Source: DQWO01 sp964478545 (GTDB lineage: Bacteria > Desulfobacterota > Anaeroferrophillalia > Anaeroferrophillales > Anaeroferrophillaceae). From it: 64,000 nucleotides of DNA. The DNA is taken from positions 1-64,000 of the forward strand of contig CAYZIS010000011.1 in NCBI GenBank assembly GCA_964478545.1. Direction: 5' to 3'. The notes under the pieces were generated by a model. That model saw only the letters and a program-made list of their open reading frames with translations, was not told the DNA's origin and did no database searches. Position 1 is the stretch's first letter. Each line of letters begins with the position of its first letter. Made by a program: the position numbers and the translations under genes. Below, piece after piece: positions 53,813-62,609 of the stretch.

Positions 53813-54547
53813 ATGCGTAAAACGCTGAATTATAAAAAATTGCCCCGTCATGTGGCTATCATTATGGATGGTAATGGCCGCTGGGCCAAAAAACAGAAAT
53901 TGCAGCGGATTAGGGGGCATGAGGCCGGGATCAAGGCGGTGGAACGGACTGTCGAGTATTGCGCCAAAACGGGAATCCAAGTATTAACTTTGTATGCTTT
54001 TTCTTCTGAAAACTGGCAGCGTCCAGCCCTGGAAGTTATGGCTTTAATGAAACTGCTGCGGCTTTTTTTGCGACGGGAAACTTCCCGGTTGATAAAAAAC
54101 AATATTCGTTTGCGGGCCATCGGCCATCTCCACCGGCTTGAACCCCCGGTGCTGGCCGAGCTTGAACAGCGGATGGATGAAACCTCCTCCTGTACCGGAA
54201 TGGTTCTTAACCTGGCGCTTAGTTATGGTTCCCGGGATGAAATGGTCGACGCTATGAAGCGTTTTTACCAGGAAGTGGAAACGGGTAATACAAGTGTTCC
54301 GGAACTGAACCCCGAGGTCCTTAACCATTATTTGGATACTACTGGATTGCCGGATCCGGATATTATCCTGCGTACCGGAGGTGAATATCGCCTGAGTAAC
54401 TTTTTGCTTTGGCAGGCCGCCTACGCGGAACTTTATTTTACTGAAACCCTGTGGCCAGATTTCGCGGAGACTGAAATGGAAAGTATCCTTTTGGATTACC
54501 AGCATCGTGAACGCCGGTTTGGCATGATAAGTGAGCAGCTGTCATGA
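53813..54547 (+). CDS. uppS: Isoprenyl transferase (undecaprenyl diphosphate synthase)
   Basis: A 244-residue cis-prenyltransferase building the C55 lipid carrier for peptidoglycan. Motifs: HVAIIMDGNGRWAK, RGHEAGIKAV, LYAFSSENWQRP and ILRTGGEYRLSNFLLWQ. ATG 53813 fits the family start; an in-frame ATG at 53753 lies within element B2 and would add 20 foreign residues. No good ribosome site precedes either. It overlaps cdsA by 4 bp and starts the uppS-cdsA-dxr cluster. Confidence 0.95.
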   Translation: MRKTLNYKKLPRHVAIIMDGNGRWAKKQKLQRIRGHEAGIKAVERTVEYCAKTGIQVLTLYAFSSENWQRPALEVMALMKLLRLFLRRETSRLIKNNIRLRAIGHLHRLEPPVLAELEQRMDETSSCTGMVLNLALSYGSRDEMVDAMKRFYQEVETGNTSVPELNPEVLNHYLDTTGLPDPDIILRTGGEYRLSNFLLWQAAYAELYFTETLWPDFAETEMESILLDYQHRERRFGMISEQLS

Positions 54548-55368
54548 GAAAACCGATTCCCTGGAAAAGATATCTGTATAATTCCCGGGTGTACAGTAGC
54601 CTGGTATTTATCCCGCTTTTTATTGCTATGCTGGCCATGGCGCCTAAATGGCTGTTTTTTGTTCTTTTAATCAGTGTTCTCGGGATGGCGTTGAATGAAC
54701 TATGGTTGATGTTTTGTCCTGCTGATCGTAAGTGTTTGAAATGGTTAGCTTTTGCATTGTCATTCGGTCTGGCTGCGGCCGCATATGGGGGTGGGATAGC
54801 GATTTTTGCAGGGTTTTTTGTCCTGATTACCATCGTTTTGGTTTTAGCCATTTTGCCGCTGGGTTTTGATGAAAATGGTTTACATGTATTAGGGCGATTG
54901 TTGGTAATTATTATTTATCTACCATTATTGCTAAGCCATCTGTTGTTGCTTTGGGATTTGCCGGATGGCCGTAGCCTGGTGGCTATGGTTTTTCTGGTAA
55001 CCTGGGGAGGAGATGCTTTTTCCTATTACAGTGGTACCGCCTGGGGAAGACATAAACTGGCGCCGAACATCAGTCCCAATAAAACCATTGAAGGTAGTGT
55101 GGGAGGGGTGATTGGCGCTGGATTATTCAGCCTGCTGCTTGCCGGAACCGTCCTGCTTTCTTCACCCTGGTTTTTTATCCTGATTTTGGGAATGATAGCT
55201 AATATTATTGGACAACTGGGTGATTTATTTGAGTCTTACATTAAACGGTTTGCCGGTCTGAAAGATTCTGGCGTGATTATCCCGGGCCATGGAGGTGTGC
55301 TGGACCGGCTTGATAGTGTCCTGTTCGCCGTGCCGGTGATTTATTATGGAATCTTGGTGTTTGGCTGA
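54544..55368 (+). CDS. cdsA: Phosphatidate cytidylyltransferase
   Basis: A 274-residue membrane enzyme making CDP-diacylglycerol for phospholipid synthesis. About eight TM segments. The C-terminal CdsA signature is spread over LFESYIKRFAGLKDSG and IIPGHGGVLDRLDS. SPNKTIEGSVGG is a further conserved loop. It overlaps uppS (ATGA) and dxr (TGATG), so three genes are translationally linked. Confidence 0.94.
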   Translation: MRKPIPWKRYLYNSRVYSSLVFIPLFIAMLAMAPKWLFFVLLISVLGMALNELWLMFCPADRKCLKWLAFALSFGLAAAAYGGGIAIFAGFFVLITIVLVLAILPLGFDENGLHVLGRLLVIIIYLPLLLSHLLLLWDLPDGRSLVAMVFLVTWGGDAFSYYSGTAWGRHKLAPNISPNKTIEGSVGGVIGAGLFSLLLAGTVLLSSPWFFILILGMIANIIGQLGDLFESYIKRFAGLKDSGVIIPGHGGVLDRLDSVLFAVPVIYYGILVFG

Positions 55369-56519
55369 TGAAGAATCTGTCAATTTTGGGATCAACTGGT
55401 TCAATTGGTGAAAATACCCTTGATCTGGTGAGGAGATTTCCGCAGCGTTTTCGGGTTTGCGGTTTGGCTGCCGGTGAAAAACTATTGAATCTGGTTCAGC
55501 AAAGTCTGGAATTCCGACCGGATGTCATTTCGATGAAAACTCCTGAGTTGGCTGGTCGGCTGGAAAAGGAGATCAAACAGCCCGGATATCATCCTGAAAT
55601 AGTCTGGGGAACAGCAGGTTTGGTTAAAGTTGCTACTTTGCCAGTTGCTGATCTGGTTGTCTCCGCGGTGGTGGGAGCTATTGGTTTGCTGCCAACATAC
55701 GAAGCCTTGCGGGCCGGGAAAAAGGTGGCCCTAGCCAATAAAGAGTCCATGGTGATGGCAGGCCGGCTGCTGAATGAAACTGCCCGACATTATCAGAGTG
55801 AAATCCTGCCGCTGGATAGCGAACACTCGGCAATCTGGCAGTCCTTGCAGGGTGAGCATCGTGCGGCCTTGCGGCGTTTGACCCTGACGGCTTCCGGTGG
55901 TCCTTTTTTCCGGTTAAGCAAAGATGATTTGGCTGATATTACGCCGGAGCAGGCGGTTAAACATCCACGTTGGGAGATGGGGCCGAAGGTCAGTATCGAT
56001 TCAGCGACCATGATGAATAAAGCCCTGGAGATTATTGAAGCGCGTTGGCTCTTTGAGGAGGAACCGGAAAAAATTGGTGCTCTGATCCATCCGCAGAGTA
56101 TTGTGCATTCATTGGTAGAATTCTGTGATGGTTCCATAATTGCCCATCTGGCTCTTCCGGATATGCGCCTTCCCATTGCCTATGCCCTGAATTCTCAGGA
56201 ACGATTAGCCCTTGATTTTCCGGTGTTGGACCTGGGCAAAGAAGGACATCTTGATTTTTTCCCGGTGGATGATGATCGTTTCCCGGCGCTTAAGCTGGCT
56301 CATCGGGCGCTGGCTTTAGGTGACAGCGGCACCGTGGCCCTGAATGCTGCCAATGAGGTGGCGGTTTCCAGCTTTGTTGCCGGCGAAATCGGTTTTCTCG
56401 AGATAACCGAGCAGGTGGCGGCAGTATTGGCTTCAGTCAAGGAGCGTTACTTTGACTCGATACTGGAAGTTATTGCTTTTGACCAGGAAATAAGGTTGTC
56501 TATGACCGTTGGCCTGTGA
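55368..56519 (+). CDS. dxr: 1-deoxy-D-xylulose-5-phosphate reductoisomerase
   Basis: A 383-residue MEP-pathway enzyme forming MEP with NADPH. N-terminal NADPH site LGSTGSIGENTLDLV. The metal and substrate loops are PLDSEHSAIWQSL, ASGGPFF and VSIDSATMMNKALEIIEA. Its ATG overlaps the cdsA stop by one base. The pathway's last enzyme, IspH, is encoded at 17553. Element B3 follows. Confidence 0.96.
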   Translation: MKNLSILGSTGSIGENTLDLVRRFPQRFRVCGLAAGEKLLNLVQQSLEFRPDVISMKTPELAGRLEKEIKQPGYHPEIVWGTAGLVKVATLPVADLVVSAVVGAIGLLPTYEALRAGKKVALANKESMVMAGRLLNETARHYQSEILPLDSEHSAIWQSLQGEHRAALRRLTLTASGGPFFRLSKDDLADITPEQAVKHPRWEMGPKVSIDSATMMNKALEIIEARWLFEEEPEKIGALIHPQSIVHSLVEFCDGSIIAHLALPDMRLPIAYALNSQERLALDFPVLDLGKEGHLDFFPVDDDRFPALKLAHRALALGDSGTVALNAANEVAVSSFVAGEIGFLEITEQVAAVLASVKERYFDSILEVIAFDQEIRLSMTVGL

Positions 56520-56540
56520 GGCTGGCAGCTGAAGAATGAT

Positions 56541-56692
56541 GATGTCTTGATAAAAAGTCATAAAACCGATGGCATAGTAAAAGCTTCATATTTGAGGCAT
56601 GCAAAACCTGAGTCATGAGGCGTACTTTACCGTACGCTGCAATGACGAAGGTTGCAGCATAACAAAGAAGATGGAGCTTTTACGAAGCCATC
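56541..56692. mobile_element. MITE-like element B, copy 3
   Basis: 152 bp, ends GATGTCTTGATAAAAAGTC and CTTTTACGAAGCCATC, collinear with copy 2. No clear direct repeat. It ends 20 bp before the rseP start and so separates rseP from dxr. Confidence 0.85.
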
Positions 56693-56712
56693 TAAGGATG
56701 GATTACTGATCT

Positions 56713-57783
56713 ATGTACAATGTTATTTCTGCCATAATAGTCCTCGGGGTGCTCATCTTTGTCCATGAATTTGGACACTTTCTGATTGCCAAACTCTGTG
56801 GAGTCAGAGTGCTGGTTTTTTCCCTGGGGTTTGGACCAAAAGTCTTTGGAGTGACAAAAGGGGAAACCGATTATATCCTCTCTGCCATTCCTCTGGGTGG
56901 TTATGTCAAGATGCTCGGTGAAGGAAAAGACGGCGATGGCGCTGAGTTGTCAGTTGAAGAACGTCCCTTTTCCTATGCGGCCAAAAAACCATACCAGCGT
57001 CTGGCAATCGTTTTTGCCGGTCCTTTTACCAATATTGTTTTTGCCGCTTTAATTTTTGCGGTAGTTTATATTTATGGAGTTCCTTTACTGAATAGCAGGA
57101 TTGGAGAGGTTAAACCGGATTTCCCGGCTTTCAGCGTTGGGATTAAAGCCGGGGATAAAGTTTCGGCCGTAAACGGCAAGGCTATTCATAGCTGGGATGA
57201 GCTGTCAACTACGATTAAAAAGGGCCGGGGTGAGGTTCTGTCTCTAACAGTCAAACGTGGCGATTTGTTTGAAACCTTTGTGGTCCAGCCAAAAAAAATA
57301 GAGACGAAAAATATTTTTGGTGAAACGGTAGTGTCTTATGTCATTGGGGTAACAGCGGCTGGCGAAACCGATATCCTGAAATATCCCCCCGGCCGGGCAT
57401 TGGTTCAGGGGGTAGAGGAAACCTGGAGTATAATCAAATTGACTTTGGTTGGTTTTCTCAAGCTGATTGAGCGGGTTATCCCGGCTAAAACCCTGGGCGG
57501 TCCGATCATGATTGCCCAGATGGCCGGCCAGCAGGCCAAGGCCGGCTTACTGAACCTGCTCTATTTTATGGGTATTATCAGTATTAACCTGGGGATCCTC
57601 AATCTTTTTCCCATTCCTGTTCTGGATGGTGGCCATATTGTTTTTATCCTTATTGAGATGGTCATGGGGAAGCCGGTGAGTATGAAAAAGATGGAAATTG
57701 CCCAGCAAATAGGGATGTTTATCCTTATTTCTTTGATGATTTACGTCTTCTACAATGATTTGACCAGAATATTTTCAGGGTAG
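56713..57783 (+). CDS. rseP: RIP metalloprotease RseP
   Basis: A 356-residue site-2 protease cutting inside membranes, typically of anti-sigma factors. Zinc motif HEFGHFLIAK in TM1; second motif NLFPIPVLDGGH near the C-terminus. One PDZ domain (about 125-200; AFSVGIKAGDKVSAVNG) instead of the two in E. coli, as is usual in Desulfobacterota. About four TM segments. It lies 2 bp before tsaB. Confidence 0.95.
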   Translation: MYNVISAIIVLGVLIFVHEFGHFLIAKLCGVRVLVFSLGFGPKVFGVTKGETDYILSAIPLGGYVKMLGEGKDGDGAELSVEERPFSYAAKKPYQRLAIVFAGPFTNIVFAALIFAVVYIYGVPLLNSRIGEVKPDFPAFSVGIKAGDKVSAVNGKAIHSWDELSTTIKKGRGEVLSLTVKRGDLFETFVVQPKKIETKNIFGETVVSYVIGVTAAGETDILKYPPGRALVQGVEETWSIIKLTLVGFLKLIERVIPAKTLGGPIMIAQMAGQQAKAGLLNLLYFMGIISINLGILNLFPIPVLDGGHIVFILIEMVMGKPVSMKKMEIAQQIGMFILISLMIYVFYNDLTRIFSG

Positions 57784-57785
57784 TC

Positions 57786-58496
57786 ATGGTTATCCTCGCA
57801 GTTGATACCAGCACCCCTTTGGCTTCAATGGTTATCCTTGAAGGCACCATTGTTCGTGTCCAGTTGTCTCAATTCGTTCGGACAAGTCATTCCGATTGCC
57901 TGATGCCAGCCATTGAAAGTGGTTTAAGGTTTGCCGGTATTGATCGGGATGATCTTAATCAGCTGGTGGTCTGCCGGGGTCCTGGTTCTTTCAGTGGTTT
58001 ACGTATCGGTATTGCCGCGATGAACGGGCTGGCCATGGCTTTGAATCTGCCGCTTTCTTCTTTTGTTAACCTGGATCTTATGGCGCTGCAGTTTTCCTGC
58101 TGGAAGGGGACAGTGTGCCCGGTAGTTGATGCTCGCAAGGGGCAGCTGTATTGGGCGCTGTATGCTACCGATGGGTGTGGAGGTTGGGAAAAGATTAAGG
58201 ATTATGCCGTCGATGATCCTGAGACGATTGTTCAACAGATTAATCCTGCCGATACCTTGATCGTTGGTTCTGGAGTGGATAATTATCGTGCGTCATTGAT
58301 TTCAGCAGCCGGGGAGCAACTGAACTTATGGGGGATGCCCCAGGGGATGATGAACTTGGGCTTGGTGTGCCAGCTTCCGGGCATAGATACAAAAGCAGCT
58401 CGGAATGATGCCAGTAGCGCCCCGGTTCTGCCACTCTATATCCGTCCTTCTGACGCTGAGATAAACCTGGCTAAGTGCATTAACGTAAGGCCCTGA
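57786..58496 (+). CDS. tsaB: tRNA t6A biosynthesis protein TsaB
   Basis: A 236-residue ASKHA-fold partner of TsaD in making t6A37 of tRNA. N-terminal ILAVDTSTPLASMVI and CRGPGSFSGLRIGIAAMNGL are diagnostic. It lacks the metal site of TsaD, as expected. Directly after rseP, likely co-transcribed. tsaD is not in this window. Confidence 0.93.
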   Translation: MVILAVDTSTPLASMVILEGTIVRVQLSQFVRTSHSDCLMPAIESGLRFAGIDRDDLNQLVVCRGPGSFSGLRIGIAAMNGLAMALNLPLSSFVNLDLMALQFSCWKGTVCPVVDARKGQLYWALYATDGCGGWEKIKDYAVDDPETIVQQINPADTLIVGSGVDNYRASLISAAGEQLNLWGMPQGMMNLGLVCQLPGIDTKAARNDASSAPVLPLYIRPSDAEINLAKCINVRP

Positions 58497-58504
58497 TTTT
58501 TCCA

Positions 58505-58530
58505 TGTTAACTGCTAATTGCTTAACTCGG
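58505..58530. repeat. Element C right-end remnant
   Basis: AACTGCTAATTGCTTAACTCG resembles the right terminal repeat of C; nothing else of the element is left. Confidence 0.45.
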
Positions 58531-58605
58531 GCGATACTGTCTTTATGCCGCTTGGCTTTTTAAAGATTGTTGCTTTCGCAAAAAGTCCTCAGGGATTGTT
58601 TTTCC

Positions 58606-60291
58606 ATGAATACTATCTTAGCTGTGAGTCTCTTGGTGGTTGCCGGCATGCTTGGAGGTTTGCTTGCCCGGCGTTTGCGTCTGCCGTCAGTGACCGGAAA
58701 TATCATCATGGGAGTCTTGGTTGGTCCCCATGTATGTAAGCTTCTCAGTCATGAAATTGTTTATCAAACCCTGCAGCCCATCTCAGAAATTGCTCTCAGC
58801 CTGATTGCCGTAACTATTGCCTCCCATTTGCGTATCAGTCGTATGGCCGGGGAGAAATTGCGGTTTTTCTTTGTTGCCCTTTTGCAGGTTTCGGCAGCCT
58901 TTAGCGCTGTTTTTTTCGCCAGTCAATTTCTACTACATGACTGGATGCCAGCGATGCTGCTGGCCTGCATTGCCGTTTCAACCGCTCCGGCAGCAACCCT
59001 GGCAGTGATTAAGGAAACCGAAGCCAAAGGTCAACTGGTCAAAACATTGCTCTCTGTGGTGGCGCTGGATAACGTTCTGGCGATTGTCCTCTATGTTGTA
59101 GTCTCTTTCCAGGTTGGTGGGGCAATACAGGGTGGGCATGCCGCTTCCTTCCAGGCTTTAGTATCAGATGTCAGCCGGGTGCTTGGCATGTCATTGCTCC
59201 TGGGGATAGCTGTCAGTGCCGTCCTGCTGCTTTTCTCCAGGTGGATGCGGGAGAAAAGTCATTATGTTGCCAGTATTATGATGGCAATATTTTTTACCAC
59301 CGGCATCTCATCATGGCTGCATCTTTCTCCTCTGCTGCCAAATATGACCGTTGGATTCCTGATCAGTAATCTATCTCCCCTGCGACGGGAAATTCTCACT
59401 GCCCTTGAAGATATTGAACCGCTTATTTTTATATCTTTCTTCACCCTTGCGGGCACTCACTTGGATGTTTCTCTCATTCCCCACATGGGGTTTTTGGGGA
59501 TTGTGTTCGTGTTGACCCGATATAGCGGTAAACTTGCAGGTTCCTGGATTGCCGCTTTCCTGACCCGGTTTCCGGCTTCAGTGCGTAATAACCTGGGCTT
59601 TTGTTTGATTCCTCAGGCTGGGGTTGCCATCGGCTTGCTGGTGGCAGTTCAGAAAAATCAGTTGTTTTCCGCTTATGAACCATTGATTACCGCCGTAGTG
59701 CTGGCTTCCATCCTGATCAGTGAATTGTTAGGACCGGTTATTGTGAAAAATGTGCTGGTCCATACCGGTGAAGCCGGACAAGAAGGAAGCAGGCTGTTTG
59801 GCATTGTACCTCGTAAGGGCATTGTAGTTCCTTTGAGATCGGTGGAAAAATGGGCGGTCATTGAGGAATTAGTCGATTATGCCATGGAAGTTTATGGCCT
59901 GGCAGTGGAACTGCGCAATAGTCTGTTGTCTTCTGTCATTGAGCGGGAAAAATCTTTGAGTACCGGCATTGGAAAAGGGATTGCAATTCCCCATGGAACC
60001 ATCAGCCAGGGGAGTTCAATTATGGGTGTTTTGGGGGTCAAGCCTGAAGGGATTGATTTTAACTCCCTGGATGGCGGAAAAACCAGAATTGTCATCCTGA
60101 TGATTATTCCGGAAAGCTGCTTCCGTGATCACCTGCGGGTATTGGCAGAAATATCAAAAGTTATGAGTCGACCGGAGGTGGTGGAGCAGGTGATGCACAG
60201 TCGTGATCAGGAAGAAGTCTACCATATTTTATTCAGCGAAGAGAAAGAGCCAAGGGATTATTTTGCTGAGGTGGAGAGTTCTAAAAGCTGA
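58606..60291 (+). CDS. Cation:proton antiporter fused to a PTS EIIA-like domain
   Basis: A 561-residue protein. Residues 1-395 are a CPA2-type Na+/H+ exchanger with about 12 TM segments (LRLPSVTGNIIMGVLVGPH, LTRYSGKLAGSWIAAFLTR). Residues about 415-555 resemble PTS EIIA type 2 (fructose/PtsN) with the phosphorylatable-type histidine in GIAIPHGT and a later RIVILMIIPE. ATG 58606 is chosen as the first Met before the TM1 segment. A nitrogen-PTS-like or nucleotide control of transport is inferred. Its stop overlaps the convergent M20 gene by 34 bp. Confidence 0.9.
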   Translation: MNTILAVSLLVVAGMLGGLLARRLRLPSVTGNIIMGVLVGPHVCKLLSHEIVYQTLQPISEIALSLIAVTIASHLRISRMAGEKLRFFFVALLQVSAAFSAVFFASQFLLHDWMPAMLLACIAVSTAPAATLAVIKETEAKGQLVKTLLSVVALDNVLAIVLYVVVSFQVGGAIQGGHAASFQALVSDVSRVLGMSLLLGIAVSAVLLLFSRWMREKSHYVASIMMAIFFTTGISSWLHLSPLLPNMTVGFLISNLSPLRREILTALEDIEPLIFISFFTLAGTHLDVSLIPHMGFLGIVFVLTRYSGKLAGSWIAAFLTRFPASVRNNLGFCLIPQAGVAIGLLVAVQKNQLFSAYEPLITAVVLASILISELLGPVIVKNVLVHTGEAGQEGSRLFGIVPRKGIVVPLRSVEKWAVIEELVDYAMEVYGLAVELRNSLLSSVIEREKSLSTGIGKGIAIPHGTISQGSSIMGVLGVKPEGIDFNSLDGGKTRIVILMIIPESCFRDHLRVLAEISKVMSRPEVVEQVMHSRDQEEVYHILFSEEKEPRDYFAEVESSKS

Positions 60292-61454
60292 CAGGCGGTG
60301 GCCGCCAGTACTTTCGTGGCCAGCCCCAGAGCATTTTCATCCAGGTCAAAGCGGTTGCTGTGCAGGGGATAGATAATACCTCTTTTCTGGTTGCCACAAC
60401 CTATTTTCAGGTAACAACCTGGTACCTGTTGAGCAAAATAGGCAAAGTCCTCGCCGCCCAGTACTGGTTTGGAGGCTAAATCCAGCTCTTTTATGTCGGG
60501 TATGTCTTCCAGTAGCTGGGCCATGTGTTGTACAAGCTGCGGATTATTGGTCAAAGCCGGGGCAACCTGATCAATGTCCAATGATATGCGGGCGCCGTAA
60601 GCCTTGGCCAGATCTGTAAGGAGCTGTTTGAACTTTTTTAGTAGGTTTTGTTGCTGTTCCGGGAAAAGTGTCCGGATGGTTCCGGTGATTTTTACTTGAC
60701 TGGCAATGATATTGGATGCTGTTCCACCGTTAATGGTGCCGATGGAGATAAGCGCCGGGTCCACCTGGTTTCTGGCTTTGGTCATCAGGTAATTGATGGA
60801 GGTAATCAGGCTGGTTGCTACCTGGATCGCATCAATGGATTTTTCCGGGTAGCAGGCATGGGATGATGTCCCAAAAACTTCCAGGGAGAAATGATTAGTG
60901 GCTGCCATAATCGGTCCCTGGCTGAGGGCTACGCTACCGGTTTCCAGGTGCGGAAAAAAGTGAAAGCCAAAAATTGCCATGGTTGGCGGATTTTGGAGAA
61001 CCTGCTCGGCCAGCATGGCCCGGGCACCCTGGCCGTTTTCCTCAGCTGGTTGGAAGATCAGGGTTATCGGCTGGGGTAATTGATGGGCGATCGGGGCCAG
61101 GACAGTAGCCAGGCCCAAAAGCACTGCCGTATGGCCATCATGGCCGCAAGCATGCATAACTCCCTGATGGGTGGAAGCGTAGGGGCAATCTTTGGCATCG
61201 GTGAGCGGCAGGGCATCCATATCAGCGCGAAAAGCGAGTGCCGGTCCTGGTCTGCCGTTGTCCAGCCAGGCAACGACACCATGACCGCCAACTCCGTTTT
61301 GATGACGAATGCCATTGCTGTCCAGAATTTCTGCTATCATGGCAGCAGTTTCTTTTTCCTGTCCGGAAAGTTCCGGATGTCGATGCAGATGGCGTCGCCA
61401 GGAAATTATTTGGGGAGTTATTTTTTCGATTTGTTGATAAATGGTTTTCAACAT
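60258..61454 (-). CDS. M20-family amidohydrolase
   Basis: A 398-residue zinc amidohydrolase of the M20D group (hippurate or N-acyl amino acid hydrolases). Motifs: RRHLHRHPELSGQE, FRADMDALPL, MHACGHDGHTAVLLG (metal H), FQPAEENGQGARAML (catalytic Glu pair) and the final GGEDFAYFAQQVPG. The dimerisation insert is at about 185-300. Substrate not predictable. It converges on the antiporter gene. Confidence 0.93.
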   Translation of the reverse strand: MLKTIYQQIEKITPQIISWRRHLHRHPELSGQEKETAAMIAEILDSNGIRHQNGVGGHGVVAWLDNGRPGPALAFRADMDALPLTDAKDCPYASTHQGVMHACGHDGHTAVLLGLATVLAPIAHQLPQPITLIFQPAEENGQGARAMLAEQVLQNPPTMAIFGFHFFPHLETGSVALSQGPIMAATNHFSLEVFGTSSHACYPEKSIDAIQVATSLITSINYLMTKARNQVDPALISIGTINGGTASNIIASQVKITGTIRTLFPEQQQNLLKKFKQLLTDLAKAYGARISLDIDQVAPALTNNPQLVQHMAQLLEDIPDIKELDLASKPVLGGEDFAYFAQQVPGCYLKIGCGNQKRGIIYPLHSNRFDLDENALGLATKVLAATACQLLELSTSAK

Positions 61455-61510
61455 GAGTTTTCACTAACAGGAAGCTGTGGATATTGCAATGGAAAATAGC
61501 CAACGCCTGC

Positions 61511-61653
61511 GGGGACAGTTTTTAAAACTGTCCCCATTAAGGCAATTTTAATGCTCCATGTGCCGGAAAAAATAACGGGCTACCCTAACGACGTCGCGCC
61601 TGAAACAGCACCGGTTAAAAATATTGGATACTGCGCAAAAAACATTCCGGACA
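61511..61653. repeat. Element F half-copy with GGGGACAG palindrome
   Basis: Begins with the palindrome GGGGACAGTTTTTAAAACTG (completed by TCCCC), then the right-arm block: ATGCTCCATGTGCCGGAAAA, GACGTCGCGCCTGAAACAGC, end TTCCGGACA. 61455-61510 before it holds nothing recognised. Confidence 0.75.
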
Positions 61654-61660
61654 ATAGTGA

Positions 61661-61963
61661 CTCAACTTTTTGGCTTGTATTGTCAAGTACATTGCAGGAT
61701 GTTTTGGAATTCCGATATAAGGTCTTATGTTTTGTCAACTGAAGTTACTTCAGACGCTTTTTTGCGCTCGATTACCTGTTTTTTCAACGACTCATTACGC
61801 TGAAATTGCCAAACTCACCCTTTCGGGCTCAGACAGGTCAATTTCTGTGCTCCATTCGCCGGAAAAAACAACGGTATCTCACGATGTCGCGCCGAAAGTA
61901 ACTTCAATTGAACATCACTGTAAATTTTTTTCAGCTTTTTTTAGAACAACTCAGAAAGTTGAG
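61661..61963. mobile_element. MITE-like element A, copy 6, carrying an F fold-back
   Basis: Ends CTCAACTTTTTGGC and CAGAAAGTTGAG, flanked by the perfect 6-bp repeat TAGTGA (61655-61660, 61964-61969). Inside, 61733-61912 is a fold-back element of family F (arms TCAACTGAAGTTACTT and AAGTAACTTCAATTGA). F thus seems to have inserted into A, or the two moved together. Confidence 0.85.
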
Positions 61964-61995
61964 TAGTGACTTTATGCTTAAGGAGAGAGGGAATT

Positions 61996-62434
61996 ATGCC
62001 GATTTATGAGTTTGAAAGGATGAAGACCAGTTGTTAATGAATCCGCTTACGTCAGTGAAACGGCCATTGTGATTGGGGATGTAAGAATCTCATCCCAGGT
62101 GTATATTGGCCATGGTGCTATTTTGAGGGGGGATTATGGGACGATTGTCATCGGCGAACAGTCAGCGGTTGAAGAGGGTGCCATTATCCATATTAATCCC
62201 GGTGTAACCTGTGAGTTGGAGCGGCGGGTTACTATTGGTGCTGGTGCCATTGTGGCTGAAGGTGCAGTGGTTTCCAATGGGAAGCAAATTCCGGCAGGTA
62301 TCATTGTGGCCGGCAGTCCGGCTCATGAAATTGGCAAGGTTACCGAGCGACATCAAAAGTTTTGGGATTATGGGAAAGATTTATATGTTGATCTGGCTAA
62401 ACGCTATCCGGCTGGTTTACAGCGGTTGGAGTAA
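61996..62434 (+). pseudogene. Decayed gamma-carbonic anhydrase family gene
   Basis: The reading starts MPIYEFERMKTS from ATG 61996 with GGAGAG upstream, then breaks: the continuing family sequence (VNESAYVSETAIVIGDVRI) is in another frame, a shift near 62031. From ATG 62069 the frame is open to 62434. The left-handed beta-helix hexapeptides (YIGHGAILRGDYGTIVIGE, VEEGAIIHINPG) are clear, but the expected segment with the two zinc histidines (GHGAIVHC...) is missing: VTIGAGAIVAEGAVV joins two family blocks, consistent with an in-frame deletion of about 30 codons. Zinc binding is therefore lost. The end (DLYVDLAKRYPAGLQRLE) is normal. Confidence 0.85.
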
Positions 62435-62457
62435 TAAAAGTTGTTGAGCTGATTTAT

Positions 62458-62607
62458 CTTAAATTAAGCTATTAACTTTTAGCAGTTAGCTATTAGTTTA
62501 ATGATTACATGATGTTGACTATTACAAACTTTCACCTGTTGGGTGTTATTTCTCATTAACGTAATGCCCTGGTTTTTCAAAGCTAAATGCTAACCGCTCA
62601 ACTTAGG
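62458..62607. mobile_element. MITE-like element C, copy 4
   Basis: 150 bp with ends CTTAAATTAAGCTATTAAC and GCTAACCGCTCAACTTAGG. Its right end is 2 bp before the ATG of the next gene. Confidence 0.85.
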
Positions 62608-62609
62608 TT

